Shown here in pieces: positions 12,820-25,139 of a stretch of DNA of 64,000 bases (position 1 is the stretch's first letter; each line of letters begins with the position of its first letter). The translations under genes were made by a program, and so were the position numbers. The stretch comes from Meandrina meandrites (taxonomy: Eukaryota; Cnidaria; Anthozoa; Scleractinia; Meandrinidae). The notes below the pieces were generated by a model that did not search any database, was not told where the DNA came from, and was given only the letters and a program-made list of their open reading frames with translations. The DNA is taken from positions 17,860,288 through 17,924,287 of the forward strand of contig OY855913.1 in assembly GCA_963693305.1 (NCBI GenBank). Reading direction: 5' to 3'.

Positions 12820-15335
12820 CAACGAAGTCGCATAAAAACAGACGTTGGCTCGAATACCCCATTCACACCAACAAGACGTTTAGTTAAACCTGGTTTAACA
12901 AAATGAAAATCAGTAACAGAAAACAGAGGCCAAGTAAGATCTGTTGTGTTTACATTGTGCTAAGAATCTGAAGAATGTCCCAGGGGGGGAGATAGCCCTC
13001 CAGCATGGCTGATTTTGTACAATGAAACCAGTAGTTGTAAACGGACCATCACTCAAATGGCCTATCTACATACATCGAATCTTATGTGGGGAAAAGGCGG
13101 TAGTTTTTCCATTTGTTTAATGAATTAAAGGCCAGAAAATTGAGCCTAATTTTACCACTGTTTTTACCAAGCTTGAAATAGTAACACGCTAGGCAGCCAA
13201 TCAGATCACCGTTAGTGTCATTATTATTTTATAATTGTACTTAACTCTTCTTAAGGCCTTAATGATATCAGCATTTAAATTCTCCTCATGTTTCACATAA
13301 ATTTCTTATAAGTTTAGTTGAGAGAATTTGTTCTCAAGTCCATACTTTTGCTGACCAGATCTTTCCGGTCGAAATTACATGCCACATGATCAACTTTAAA
13401 ATTGCCTTTCAAACGAGACAACTTTAAACTTGTAGCTAGATATAAAACCAACTAACCTTACTTGATTCCATTCAAATAAATGCAAAAAAGAAAACAATCC
13501 CAAATATGATCATGCTGTATTTTATATAGCGTTTGGAAAAAAATTTGTTTGTAACCACACAACATTTTTTAATTTCTTGTTTATACAGTTAACAGTTACA
13601 ATCAACTGCTTTCGTCAAACGTGTATACTACAGAACGACAGGCAAGAAGAGCATTGATTTATTCAAATTGTCATTTAAAACGCCATTTTCTTCCAAGCAA
13701 AACAGTAGTTGCGACGTTTTGCGGTGTTCAAGAGAACGCCCGCATTTCCCCAAAGTTGGCGCCAAGCGAACACCAATCCATTAAAATTTGCCTTTTAATT
13801 ACCACTTTCGTAGACACCTGTTTTTGGTAAGAACAAAACCAGCGAAGTGAAATGCATGGATTTCGCCAAATATTACCTTTTGCTATTAAAAAATGATCCA
13901 AATTTTGGCTTGAAGGTTTCCAATTGAGCTATCGAAGTTTTAAAGACGTGTTTCGCAAACCGAGCGTTTGAAGAGGTTCTTTATTGGTGCAAAATTACCT
14001 TTGCGTGGCGAACCGTCTTGGAAAAAAAAAGATCGGCGATCTTGTTAAGCATCGAACGACGTCATCGCGGGCAGCAAATTCAAAACAACACCATTCCAAG
14101 GAAGTAAGATGTTTAAAAATGAATACTGCGTACGGCATCTTTTTTTCTCGCACCCTTTTATGGCAAACGTTTGTGTTTTAGATATTTCTTTTTCCACAAC
14201 ATTATTCTCATTTGGAAGCTATTAGGTGGTCAGAACTGTGGCGAATCGAGTGCAAATTTGAAAGGGAAATCAGCGCAAAGATTTCACAGACAGTGAGTAA
14301 TCTCGAAGAAATCTTTTCGTTCTTTTTTAATTTTCAATCTCTTTAAAAGTTTTTAATATGACGCGCTTTACGATTTACTACGGTTATTTTTCAAGTTTCA
14401 GGGGCGTTTCGATTTGAAAATACCAATTTAAGGAAAATTGCAGGACGGAGGTGCCCCGTCGACATATAATTTCGAACAGGAAATAGCCTTGGGCACAGAC
14501 AAACAATCTATTAATTAGACATTTTTAGAAGAAAAGGCAACCTTGGTCACATTAATAAATATATTCTTAGGCTTCAAACTTCGTTTTGTGAAACACGTTT
14601 TTGATTGAATTTCGACTGAAAAGTCGGAACACTAATATTTACTGCCGTACTGAAATTGAAATAACTGATTTCGTTTTTCTTTTCTAGGTCTTTTTGAGGG
14701 ACTGAAAAAGCGTCAAGAACTTTAGGCCAAGGACTTGCAAACAAGCTAAGGAGATCTTCCGAACATCGCAATTATTTCTGGTCGAGCGTTTTCTTCCACA
14801 CTAACTTATTCATAACACTCACGAATGGCCATTCGACTTCTAGGAGCAAGAGGTGAAACAGAACGTCTTACAAAGAATCTTCGATTGGATATTACAACGA
14901 TCGTAAACACTTCAGCACTACCTATTTAACAGCTGTTTGGGAAATTAAAAAGTTCGCATTTCCTCAAGACCAAGCTAAGGAAATTAATAATTTTCAAGAC
15001 GTATAATTCAAAACACTGAAGCTGGTGTCGTGCTGTGTGTTTTGAATAATTTAAAGAGTTTGCGTTTGATTTCGGATTAATCAAAAGAAACATTAAAAAA
15101 GACTTGTTCCTACAGGATTTGCAAAACGTTGGGTCAATGCGACGACTGTTTGAAAAAGCTACGGAAAGATGTCTTGAAAATAACTGAGCTCTATGGATAA
15201 TTTGCAAACGGGAATTTAAAAATAAACGCTCCTAGAGGAAAGTTGGAACTTTAATAAGTGGAACAAGTGTCTTAAAGGGAGGAAAACTACGTTCAAAAAG
15301 AGGGAAAAGTTTTCGCCGGTTTCTTCTTTGGCCTT
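12820..15335. other. upstream region of the Kv channel gene
   Basis: No coding exon or clear repeat is supported. It presumably holds the promoter and 5' UTR of the channel gene starting at 15336, but I could not place a TATA box or transcription start with confidence. Confidence 0.4.
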
Positions 15336-18135
15336 ATGGCAATGGCTGTCGCGACAGCAGTTACCCTCAGTTACCGCCGCTCACGCACTACCTCACGTGA
15401 CTGGTCAATCTCCAACTCGGTACCAGTCGTTGTGGACAAATTGGCGGAGCCTGTCATCATCAACATCGGCGGGAAAAAGTACGAGACATTCGAGCATACG
15501 CTCAACCAGTTTCCCAACACGCTGCTGGGAAATCCCGAGAAGCGGAAAAGATACTTTGACGAGAAAAACAACGAGTATTTCTTCGATCGGCATCGGAGTT
15601 CCTTCACAGCCATCCTGTATTACTATCAGTCAGGCGGACTACTGGAACGCCCCCTGCACGTGCCGAATGACATTTTCCTCGAGGAGCTGAACTTTTTTCA
15701 GTTGACTGATGATATACAGAAAGTAAACGAGGAGGCTGCTGTCTGCGATGAGGAAAATGGCGGAGACGAGGAAGGCGATGAAGAGGAACTCCCTGAGAAC
15801 AAGACGCTGCGTGCTATTTGGGTGCTGTTCGAGTACCCGAGCTGCTCGGTTCAGGCGAAGGCTCTCGCGATCTTCTCGCTTGTGATTATCATGCTATCGA
15901 TTGTGATATTCTGCGTGGAAACGTTGCCCGTCTTGGACGATTCTGTTCCCGAAAAGAGGCATGCCAACGGTACGGTAATCCGGCCAGCTGAGCGTGGCAA
16001 AAACAACCAGGTCTTCTTCGTGATGAACGCGATTTGCAGTTCGTGGTTCACGTTCGAGTACCTGATTCGCTTGATCGCCTCTCCCAATAAGATTCGCTTC
16101 CTCAAAGGGGTACTGAACATTCTAGATCTGCTATCCATTCTTCCCTTTTACGTGACCCTCACGGTGCCACCGGAGTCGGCGGGAAGCATCGACATTCTCC
16201 GTGTCATGAGGGTGATCCGTGTTTGTCGGATCTTTAAGCTTACTCGCCACTCTAAGGGCTTGCACGTTCTAGGGAAGACCTTGTACGCCAGCATCAACGA
16301 GCTGATTATGTTAATGCTTTTTCTGGTGATCGGAGTCGTTCTGTTTGCCAGTGCCGCTTATTATGCCGAAGAAGAGACGAATCCCCAGTTTTCCAGCATT
16401 CCTGCCGCCTTCTGGTGGGCAGTGGTTACTATGACAACGGTGGGGTATGGCGATGTCTCGCCTGAGACCACAGTCGGTAAGTAAGTGATTGAATTTTTCC
16501 AATCTCGATCTCAACGTGTTTTCAAATCCCTTGCATCCCTTGCATGTTTTTGCTCTCTTGTTCTGATTTTAAACTTATTTATTTATTTAACATTTCTTTA
16601 TACACGGTTAAAAATCATCAGGTAATACTAATATTTAAAGTTATAATAAAAATTAATACTAATAAACAATCCATGCTAAATACTAATTAATAAAAATTGA
16701 AGTAGTAAATCCTAATTTAAATATTAAACTAATCCTGTTTTCCATGAATGCCGTGTCTAACTTTGCTTTTAAATTGATTAAAGGATTTTATCATCCTGAG
16801 ATTGCAGGGTAGGCTGTTTTAGAAAGTTGCACCACTGTAACTAAAGCTATTTTTCATATAGTTAGTTTGTGGATGAGGTACAACCAGGTTGTTTTCGGAA
16901 TCCCTTAAAGAATAGCGCATTCCACAACGTTTTAGAAATTTAGACGATAGGTATTCAGGAACCAAGCCAAACTTAGGGACGTTTCTTCTTTATGGCGAGT
17001 CATGCCTGAACCTCGCAATCCTTACCGTCATCTGAACTCGAATTTGACTGACAGATAATAACCTCACCTCAACATCCTTACTGACAACTAATAAGCCGGC
17101 CAAAATTTTAACCAACAACCGCTGACAGATGGGCAGTACATCATAACTGACAAATCGTGTACTAACTTTTAAATAAAGAATAAGATTCAATTTCGAAATA
17201 AACTGTTGACTGTAAAATAAGCGAAAAGAAAGAATGACGTTTTTTTTTATTATGTCTTAATTTATTCTTTTTCACACCTTAACAAAATTAGTATAAATTA
17301 CTTTTAGTGTAAATTACATTAGTTCCCCTTGCCTTCTTACTTAATTTTAAGGTTATTATTGCCATACGGTTTATACATAACTCCCTGGCTCGGATACGGA
17401 GAGCAACCTCATCCTGCGTCAGGGCATTAATCAACCTCGTTCCCAGGGCTTTTCCCTTTTTCGTGGGGGCGGTCGGACCGCCCCCTCGAAGAAGGGAAAA
17501 GCCCTGGGAACGAGGTTGGACATAAATAAATTGATTGATTGATCTTTTTCCGTTCCACTCTTTACTTAATAATGGTTCCAAGATGGCACCGAAACGTCCT
17601 TTCTTCTTTTCACTTATTTTTATAGTCAAAAGTAAAGAATGGCCAGTATTTTAAATAGCAACAGGAGAATGGTTACGAGACTGTTTGATTGCGTTTTGTT
17701 TATTTCTCAGGTAAATTAGTGGGAGCTCTGTGTGCTCTGTCAGGAGTGCTCGCCATTGCTCTTCCAGTACCGGTTATCGTCTCTAACTTTGAGTTCTACT
17801 ACAAAGAGGAACTTAGCAAAAGGGAGAAAGTGGAGACGTTGTCCTATCGAAATCTCGACAATCATGTACTCAAGTCCCCGCTGTTGGAGCGAAAGTTAAT
17901 GACGCCAAAGGATTCACCGTTGCTCTCCGCCAAGTTGGATGTCCCTGCTGGGCAGTACTCCAGCCCTATTGTGGCGCATCGAATCACCAACGGTGCTATG
18001 AAGTTTGGACACGACACCATTGTTGAAACAGATGAGTTGAGTCACTCGAGTGCCGGTAGCTCAAAACCTTCAACTCCGAAAGCGCGAAGGAAACAGCATC
18101 CTCCTCCTCCTCCTACTTCAGAAACCATCTTGTAA
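15336..18135 (+). CDS. Shaker-type voltage-gated potassium channel alpha subunit (Kv1 family)
   Basis: Exons 15336-16476 and 17711-18135 join in phase (donor GTAAGT, acceptor TTTCTCAG) to give 521 aa, typical of Kv1. The T1 tetramerisation domain spans about residues 38-130 ([20 protein letters not shown] is Shaker-like), then an acidic linker (about 136-160), S1 about 174-195 after FEYPSCS, S2 about 226-247, S3 about 256-277, and S4 with charges R289, R292, R295, R298, K301, R304. The selectivity filter TVGYGD is at 368-373 and S6 carries PVP at 399-401. The product forms voltage-gated K+ pores in the plasma membrane. The C-terminus is a proline run then SETIL, a class I PDZ-ligand type end. 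The intron separates the pore from S6. The start ATG is followed by a plausible short N-terminus; no ball peptide is obvious. Family call is secure; the exact paralogue is not. Confidence 0.95.
16477..17710 (+). other. intron of the Kv channel gene
   Basis: It is 1,234 bp, AT-rich, with an ATACTAAT-type low-complexity patch at about 16620-16730 and the palindromic element at 17432-17518. I looked for a second S6-like exon ([15 protein letters not shown] type) and did not see one. Confidence 0.8.
17432..17518. mobile_element. 87-bp palindromic foldback MITE in the Kv intron
   Basis: Perfect 27-bp arms (17432-17458 and 17492-17518), starting CAACCTCGTTCCCAGGGC, surround a second inner inverted repeat GGGGGCGGTC/GACCGCCCCC (17465-17474 and 17476-17485). 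No target duplication is apparent. Confidence 0.8.
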
Positions 18136-20797
18136 ACTTGCTGTGGCGTTCGTTAAAAACAAACAAGAAAACTGATCTTAATTGGGCCTTCTAAATGTAC
18201 CAGCGGTTAACAAGGTTGTACTCATGCTCGCTCGTCTGCCTCGTCACCCTTTGACAAGGCTGAAAATGCATGAACCAATCAATAAGAGGAGAACGGATTG
18301 TTCACAGGATGGAAAAATATTCTCGTAACTTGTGGTTTCTGAAAGAAGGACAAATGACTTTCTTTTTAGTAAGAAGGAGATATCTGAGTTTAGTTTTTAA
18401 AAAAATGGCCTAAAAGGGTGCAAATCGATGCGTGATTTTAACAGCATCTTCATCGCTTATTGAAATTATGTTCGAGAGTGTAGCTCCCAGCCCTTCGCTC
18501 GCATAACCGGTTTGGAAGCCTGTTTATGTCGTGCACGGAAAGCCCCCGTACCATCCTTTACTTGAGAGTTTCGGTGTAAACGAAAAGAAATGGTAAGAAG
18601 TGTGAAAACAGATTGCTGATATTTGTTTTTCCTACACGCTTTTTTAAATTGGTGACAAATTGTGCCGTGAACTGTTAGGAGGAACGCTTTAAAATTGCGA
18701 TGCTGAAGGTCTCTGCGTCAGAAGAATTACTTCATGTTGCTTAGCAACTGGACTCAAATACAACAGGCTCACCAAAATCTCGAAGTTTCTTAGTCAGCAT
18801 CATTTTGGGCAAACCGGTAAAACGATTCAGCATTATTCTTCACACAAAATGTTGGAGACAAATGTTTATTTAACTAGGGGTAACTAAATGATTAGACATG
18901 TTCATCAAAATAGGCGACGTTGGGTCCATAACTTACCGTATTCGTCAGAAGGGCACGGAAGAGACCAAAGGAATGAAATATGTCTACTTTTGTTTCGTGA
19001 TTCATGGGGGAAGAAACAAAAAGTGGACCCATATTTTTGGTGGAATAGCAGGTCGAAATTTTAAATGTAGAATACAAGGAACAATGTAACTAATTAAACT
19101 ACTCTACGTTCAACAGCGTAGTTAATTTATAACTATGTGACAGATAAAGGTTCTCCAACTTCAACCCTTCACAAAGGTGGTCTCCTAACTTATGCCGGCT
19201 CTTCCAGTAGAAGACGGTTTCGTGTCACTCACCTTAGCTGCTTGTAGCCGGCTGAGCACGCACCCACGTGAGAGCGGCTGATCACCTTCATCACGTGGTA
19301 ACTTATGTGGTTGATCATTGGTTGGCAGGGATGACGCGTCAGCTCCCTTAGTGACTTGTACCCGATTTCTGTTTAATAGAACATCCTTAAGACCTGGAAA
19401 TGAACAAATCGTGTTTGGTGCGCGCTGTTTCACTTGACTTAGAGATAACACGGTTTTGCTTTTGAGATAGAACTCCTTCAGCGGAGAGAATTAACAGAAA
19501 CGCTTTTTTGAAAGTACTCTTGAAAGCGCAGTTTTTTTAAGTAGAGAAAGGTAAAAAATGAATACTTTCTAAAATTGTTTCATGAACTTGTCAGGACACA
19601 AGAGATACTTTCGGTTACTAAGCAACCCGATTATCCAGAGATATTGCAGGCTCAGGTGTTTCTGGAAGATAAAATCTTCACAAAAGAATTAATTTATCCC
19701 TTCGCGGAGCGATAAACCTCAAGTCCAGGAACAGATGAACAGAAATGAGTGTTTTACTCTCGAGAACATTAATGCTTTAAGTACTCAGTGAAAACGTAAA
19801 CAAAGGGGCTCACATTTTTGTATTGAAGTCAACCCCAGTTTGCACTCCAAACAGAAGAGTTTCAGAGATGCAAAATGCGAGCGTGAATCATGTCCGCGCG
19901 AATAGTTTGTGTGGGACGCGATTTGTTCCTGCACGTCCATTTTCACGCTCGTCTGTTTTTATCGCGTTGCTCGATAACCTTTGGAATAGCGGTATAACTC
20001 GCAATCTAGGCCCAGTCCAAACGTTGAATATGTACTTACGGTGCTGTAATCGAGCCGCAGTTTTGACGAAGCCAAACCGCAATCGTACCGCGGAGTTGAT
20101 GGGTCGTTGAGCTCGTCGCGAACTGTCTAAGTGCTGAAACAACCTTCGTGCATTTTTGCGCGTGTTCGTCAAGGTTAATGACAATTTTTTATGTTTGGGC
20201 TGGGCCTTATAACCATAAAGATACAATATACTTAATAAGAAAATAGTAAATAAACAAAAACAATTTCTGCGTTAACTAAGCTTCGAGATATTACAAGGAA
20301 AACAGCATGTTTATAAATTGGCACCTTTCTGGCAAACAGTTGAAATAACTTTTAATAAATCTCAGTGGAAAAATAAAATGCAAAGAAGAGGAGTTTGTAT
20401 TTGTAAGTTGAGGATTAAATGAAATGACAAGGTTTACTTTACGATATACATGATGAGAATCACACTCCGGGCCCTCATGCAGAGTCATCCTGGAAGACGC
20501 AGGGACAGTTAGTTGGAGCGAAACGAAGAAACCCGGCAATTTTCGTCGCTCCGACTTTTACCGGGCTCGATTGCCACAATGAGACACGCTCACAGGAATT
20601 TAAATTTAACAAATATAGTCGCGGATATCAGTGGCAAAGTTGAACACAATTATCACGATTCCCTGCAGGCGTGTCTCAGGGCATTTCTTTAGTCTTTAAG
20701 ATCACAGACATTTATTAAACGGAAATCACTAAAGTTGAAGTTAGGAATGGATCGGACGTTTAAAAATGGGTGTCCTGCACTGACTTAAGCGTAGGGT
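18136..20797. other. spacer downstream of the Kv gene
   Basis: It should hold the Kv 3' UTR. No second gene, tandem array or clear element was found; frames here are short and featureless. Confidence 0.4.
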
Positions 20798-21318
20798 TAG
20801 GTTACGTTTGATTGACCCTCCTGATTCCGGAATACGAATATATTCCGGATTATTCCAGAATAGCTATTCCGTCCGTCCGACAATGAAACGATTATTCCAT
20901 TTCTGGAATTATGCCGTGACATAACACCCAGACAGCAATCAATTCCCAGACTTGTTTCTTGTTGTAATTGACGTTTTGAAACAACTCTTTCATTTATTCG
21001 TACAAGGAAATGAGGAGAAGCAACTCTTCCCGACTCCAGGAGTATCATTTTCTGAGTAACAACCCGTTTTCCTCGCACATTTGATGGTTGCTGGCGGTAG
21101 CCATTTTGTTTTCTTGTTTTGAATAAAGGCCGCGAGACGATGACAAATTGACGTCATTATTCTGCATTATTCCGAGCGTTCTGCTCCTCAGGCGCAGAAT
21201 GCTTGGAATTGACACATTTCATGTATTCTGGAATTTGAATAGTGACTCAATTGAACGGACATTCTGAGTTATTCTGTTTAGTCTTATTCTGGAATAAGGG
21301 CAATCGAACGCACCCTAA
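20798..21318. mobile_element. putative MITE rich in ATTCCGGAAT/ATTCTGGAAT motifs
   Basis: The left end (TTAGGTTACGTTTGATTGACC) and the right end (GGGCAATCGAACGCACCCTAA) are imperfect inverted copies, and both are followed inward by repeated ATTCC(G/A)GAAT-like motifs. About 520 bp without coding potential. Assigned as a non-autonomous DNA element; superfamily not determined. Confidence 0.6.
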
Positions 21319-22105
21319 TACAAACTTTATGAGAACTTGCAATAGACACTTTTTGCATTTATTACTTATTTAAAATAGATCTGATTTGGGCTCAGTCTTT
21401 GGTCTTGATGGTGCCGCCACACCCAGGGCCATATTGAAGTGACATGCATGAAGCAGGGACAAAATCAAAAAATTTACACAAAACAAGAAAAGCAACGACA
21501 AGTCAACAGTGGCGGATCCAGGCGAGGGTCCCGGGCCCCCGACCTGTGAACGGCCGGAATTATCTTCGTAGTATTCAACATTCGTAGTCAAGCCTTCAAA
21601 AGCGCTCCCCCCTCCCTCCTTAGCTGAAAGTCTGGATCCGCCACTGGTCCCCTCATGTGCACTGATACTTTGCAAGGCCGTGTCGTTGCAACACGTTGAC
21701 TGTTACATTTGCTTGTGTGTTTTCATGTTGTAATTTTGTCTCTACTTGCCTTCGTGTGTCAAGTCCTTAAATTGCACACAGCACTGTAAAGACTGCAACT
21801 TGTGCTATTTAGTCATTTGTTTTTTGTGGTTCTGCCAAAAAAAAATACGAAGACCGGTCTCAGTAAATGAAAAAGAAATGCAGAAAGGAAAGTGTATGGT
21901 CCCCATTATGTCGTCCATTTTCTGCAATTGCCAAAATTTATTGTTTTCATACTTTAAAATCTGAAAGCTAATGGGATCAACAGATAAATGAGAAAAATCA
22001 TAAATTGAGTATCAGCTTGGAGTCTGAAACAATACATGACAGCTACGATTAAATGACTGTAGTGAAGATCGGCGATTACATCCCTGGAGTAAGTCATAGT
22101 TTCCC
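21319..22105. other. spacer and 3' side of the sPLA2 gene
   Basis: Outside the element at 21507-21646 no gene is supported. A minus-strand AATAAA at 21942-21937 is a candidate poly(A) signal for the phospholipase gene, about 165 bp past its stop. Confidence 0.4.
21507..21646. mobile_element. 140-bp hAT-like MITE
   Basis: Exact 15-bp termini CAGTGGCGGATCCAG and CTGGATCCGCCACTG enclose a GC-rich stretch. CAGTGGCGGATCC is a terminus typical of hAT-type MITEs. No 8-bp duplication is visible at the flanks. Its inner segment is found again, inverted, at 56124-56245. Confidence 0.75.
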
Positions 22106-24277
22106 TCAGCGAAACTGCTTAGGAGGCTGTAGAACTGCTTTCTGTTCATGGCATTCTCCTTCATGGCAGTCCTCCTTTTGCCAGACAAAGCACGGTACTT
22201 TTAAGACATCGAAATATATTTCCCCAATCTTTTTGGCCGTCTCAGTGTTTGCCACTTTCAGGCACCGATAAAAGTCCAAATCACAGTCGCAATGGGAGAC
22301 CGTGTAAGGTAAGTCGTTCTTCACTCCACCAATGGAGCCAAGAGCTGGGACGTAGTCTTTGCAGTTGTCGTGAGCTCGGCAACAATAGTCGGTCTTAATC
22401 TTCTCTCCCAGGTCTTCGTAGCTTTTTGCTTCGTTACCTGTTATCGACAAACAGATTTTACAATTGCGGCATGGACATTAATTAAATAAATGAGAGAGGA
22501 ACTAGTACTGGGGAATAGGGGGATGGGAACATGGGAGTACAGGGGGCGGGGACCCTACGGGAGGCGAAAGCAGAGAGGGGAGATTCCCAAAGTGGTAGGG
22601 ACCACGAGAAAGCGGGAAAAATTTGCAAAATGGCTTAATATTTTGTGATAAATACAGCGCCGAGAGACGGGAGTCACTAAGGAAAGGATGCAAACCGAGA
22701 ATAAAATTTACGGTAAGCGGTTAGTTTAGATTCTCCTGCTTAACTTAATTTATTACTCATATGACAATCTAACCAAAAAATATACACACATACACACGTA
22801 TTATGATTAAATTTTAAAAAAATTCAATTTCCCGTAGCAGTTCGATGATACCCATTTGCACTTCAGAGTGAGGATGTAGAAAGACACTTAGAGAGGGCCA
22901 AAGGACAGAACCCGGTGGCCGAATCAGATAGCGTCCTGGGGACGAGGCTAACACCAGGCCGCGAAGAAAGGCCGGGTCTCTCTCCATTTATTTTAATAGT
23001 GAATCCAACTCACTATAAAAATAAATTAGGTCACTGCGCCTCCAAAATGTTTACTATAGGTTAAGTCTGTGTGCGAGCCCAGTGGCCCATCAGGCCGGAA
23101 CTAATCCCGGTTTCTGTGGAACGAAGCGACTAGGAGCATTTCTACTCCCCCCTGGATGCCTGTCCATCGCAGAGTCGAGAGTTCCGCCCCCCCCCCCCCC
23201 CCGCCTCCCCGCCTCCACAACGCAGTGTCCCCAGCCAGGGTTCGAACAGTGAACCCTAATATCAACATAGAAATTTTTCTGGCTGATCTCCGTACATTTC
23301 TTGTACAACAAGTTTGGAGAATCTTATAGTACGTCAGATAATTTTACTTTGTTGATTTTTCTCTCCATTCTTATGACCCATGTGACTGCGTTTTCCGTCG
23401 ACATCGTAAAGAAGTAACGCAAACTAATAACGTACTCTGTTAGAATTGACAAGGAAATTCCACGTCAGTGTACATGATTGTCATAAGTACACTCCAGGAG
23501 GAAAGATAATGCTTATGTGAGATAGATCATTTTTTTCGAACTATAGTTCTTCTCAATCTTAGTTACGATCTTTTAACCCACTAGGTCGTCTACGGCTGAA
23601 TAATATACTGTGCAATGGTTCCTGGATCGAAGCAAAGATACACATTATATGCTGCTAAAAATTAATAAAGAACAGGGCAGGATAATCTCAAAAGCTGCAT
23701 CCCCTCAGAATACCACTCTGCATCTAATGCCATAAAAACAAGGCTGCAACCTACTCCCTTAAACAAAATCGCCCAGTAAGAACTCATTTGCAAATAGACT
23801 ACGTTTTAATTTGTCAGCACGTTTTCCTCGTCTTAGCTATGACAGCGATGTTCGTCGGCTTCGTTTTATTGGGATGAGCAAAGTTGAAATTCATAAAAGC
23901 AATGATTTATAAGCATATAGTATAAAAACATTACTTGATAAACAGATATAAACTGATTGATTTTGGTTTCTAATTACAATTCGCTGCATACATAACTGAT
24001 TTACGACATAATATTAAAAATCCACATGGCGAAAATTAATTTTCTTAGTCAGAAAATTTGAAAATCAATGCCCGCAATCCCAGATTTTAAAGTTGAATTA
24101 TCGAGGAATTTATCTTTACATATAATTCACTGACTTACCCATTCCACACCATTTTGTTCCTGGATATATGAAGGACGAAAAACGCTTATTTCGACTTAAA
24201 CTGATGGCGGAGGAAGAACTTCGATTCGTAAACAACAGTGGCAACATGACAAAGAAGGTAATTCTTAAAATGAACAT
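22106..24277 (-). CDS. secreted phospholipase A2, group III (bee-venom-type) family
   Basis: Secreted calcium-dependent enzyme of the family that hydrolyses the sn-2 ester of phospholipids. Exon 1 (24277-24139) encodes Met plus a hydrophobic signal peptide (MFILRITFFVMLPLLF), a Ser-rich propeptide ending in the dibasic KR at 31-32, and the start of the mature enzyme with IYPGTKWCGM. Exon 2 (22437-22106) completes Gly47 and reads to TGA. The phase (one base plus two) and borders (GTAAGT donor, ATAACAG acceptor) fit exactly. Ca2+-loop W43-C44-G45-x-G47, catalytic pair H69-D70 in CCRAHDNC, and HCDCDLDFYRCL are all intact; 156 aa. A propeptide with dibasic release matches the family's best-known member. 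Whether it is digestive, immune or venom-related cannot be read from the sequence. A weak TATAAAA at about 24532-24526 on the same strand could be promoter. Confidence 0.88.
23060..23255 (+). repeat. SINE-like dispersed repeat in the sPLA2 intron
   Basis: The segment starts GTTAAGTCTGTGTGCGAGCC, contains GGATGCCTGTCCATCGCAG and ends with CCAGGGTTCGAAC, which resembles a pol III B box. Part of it recurs inverted at 43205-43255. A poly-C tract of about 17 bp (around 23187-23203) lies inside. Origin from a tRNA-derived SINE is an inference. Confidence 0.5.
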
Positions 24278-25139
24278 TTCTCAAATGGCGTGCTCGTTGA
24301 TTCTTATAGAAATCAGTTCAGTCTCCCATTTATCTGCTTTCTGTGAAAGTCCCTGTACATACATATGTTTACGGCGGAAATTTTTACGAAAAATGATGAA
24401 ATATCATTGTGCCGTGAAAGGCAGATAACTGACAAGCCTTTTTTGCGACGCGCATATGTGAATATGAATAAAAAATTTATGCGCCACACATCACACTTAT
24501 AAAAATGCAAATGCAAAATTGCCATTTTTATACAATTTTTTACTTTATCAAGAGCTCTTTGGTTTAGTTTACCGGTTTAATTGTAAATTCTGAAAGGACT
24601 TTTCCAACATTTTTTTTATGTTTGAAAAGATCAACTTGTAAATTCAAATACGAAATTGGATTTGATTGCTATAGTAACACGCGTTACCAGCAAAAATTTG
24701 TCTAGCTTTGTGTTGGAAAAACGTAATCAAATCAGGCTCAAATGCAAATATTAAGCTTAGAGGTTATCCAATAAATGACGGTTATTAATTTTTGTCGTTA
24801 ATTGCATTTCCGTTTTTAACCTGTGAGGATTTCACTAGAATTCAATTTTGACGACATTCACGAAGGCTACGCGCGACTCCTCGTGCGAAGTAATTTTCTC
24901 TCGTGTCCTCGCGCGCGCCGGCCCACGGTCAGTGGAACACTACAACAAGTATGAAACAGAAGCAAAATGAAATGGCAATAATAACCCGTTGGTAGGTGGA
25001 GGGGAAGAAGGCCTTATCGAAGTCCTTATCGATGGCAAAGGCCGGAGAGAATTAAGAATAGCATTGGAACTAGAAGTAATACACCCTCGAAACAACGCCA
25101 CCAATTAAATCGCATTGGTTAGATTTGGCTTACTTGGTA
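24278..25139. other. intergenic stretch upstream of the sPLA2 gene
   Basis: No gene or element was recognised, apart from possible promoter sequence for the minus-strand phospholipase near 24525-24535. Confidence 0.4.

Noticed and set aside
15328..15690. 120-codon frame overlapping the Kv first exon in another frame
   Set aside because: Shadow of the real T1-domain coding sequence.
23225..23255. tRNA-like B box (GGTTCGAAC)
   Set aside because: No cloverleaf can be built around it and no A box is placed properly; treated as part of a SINE-like repeat instead.
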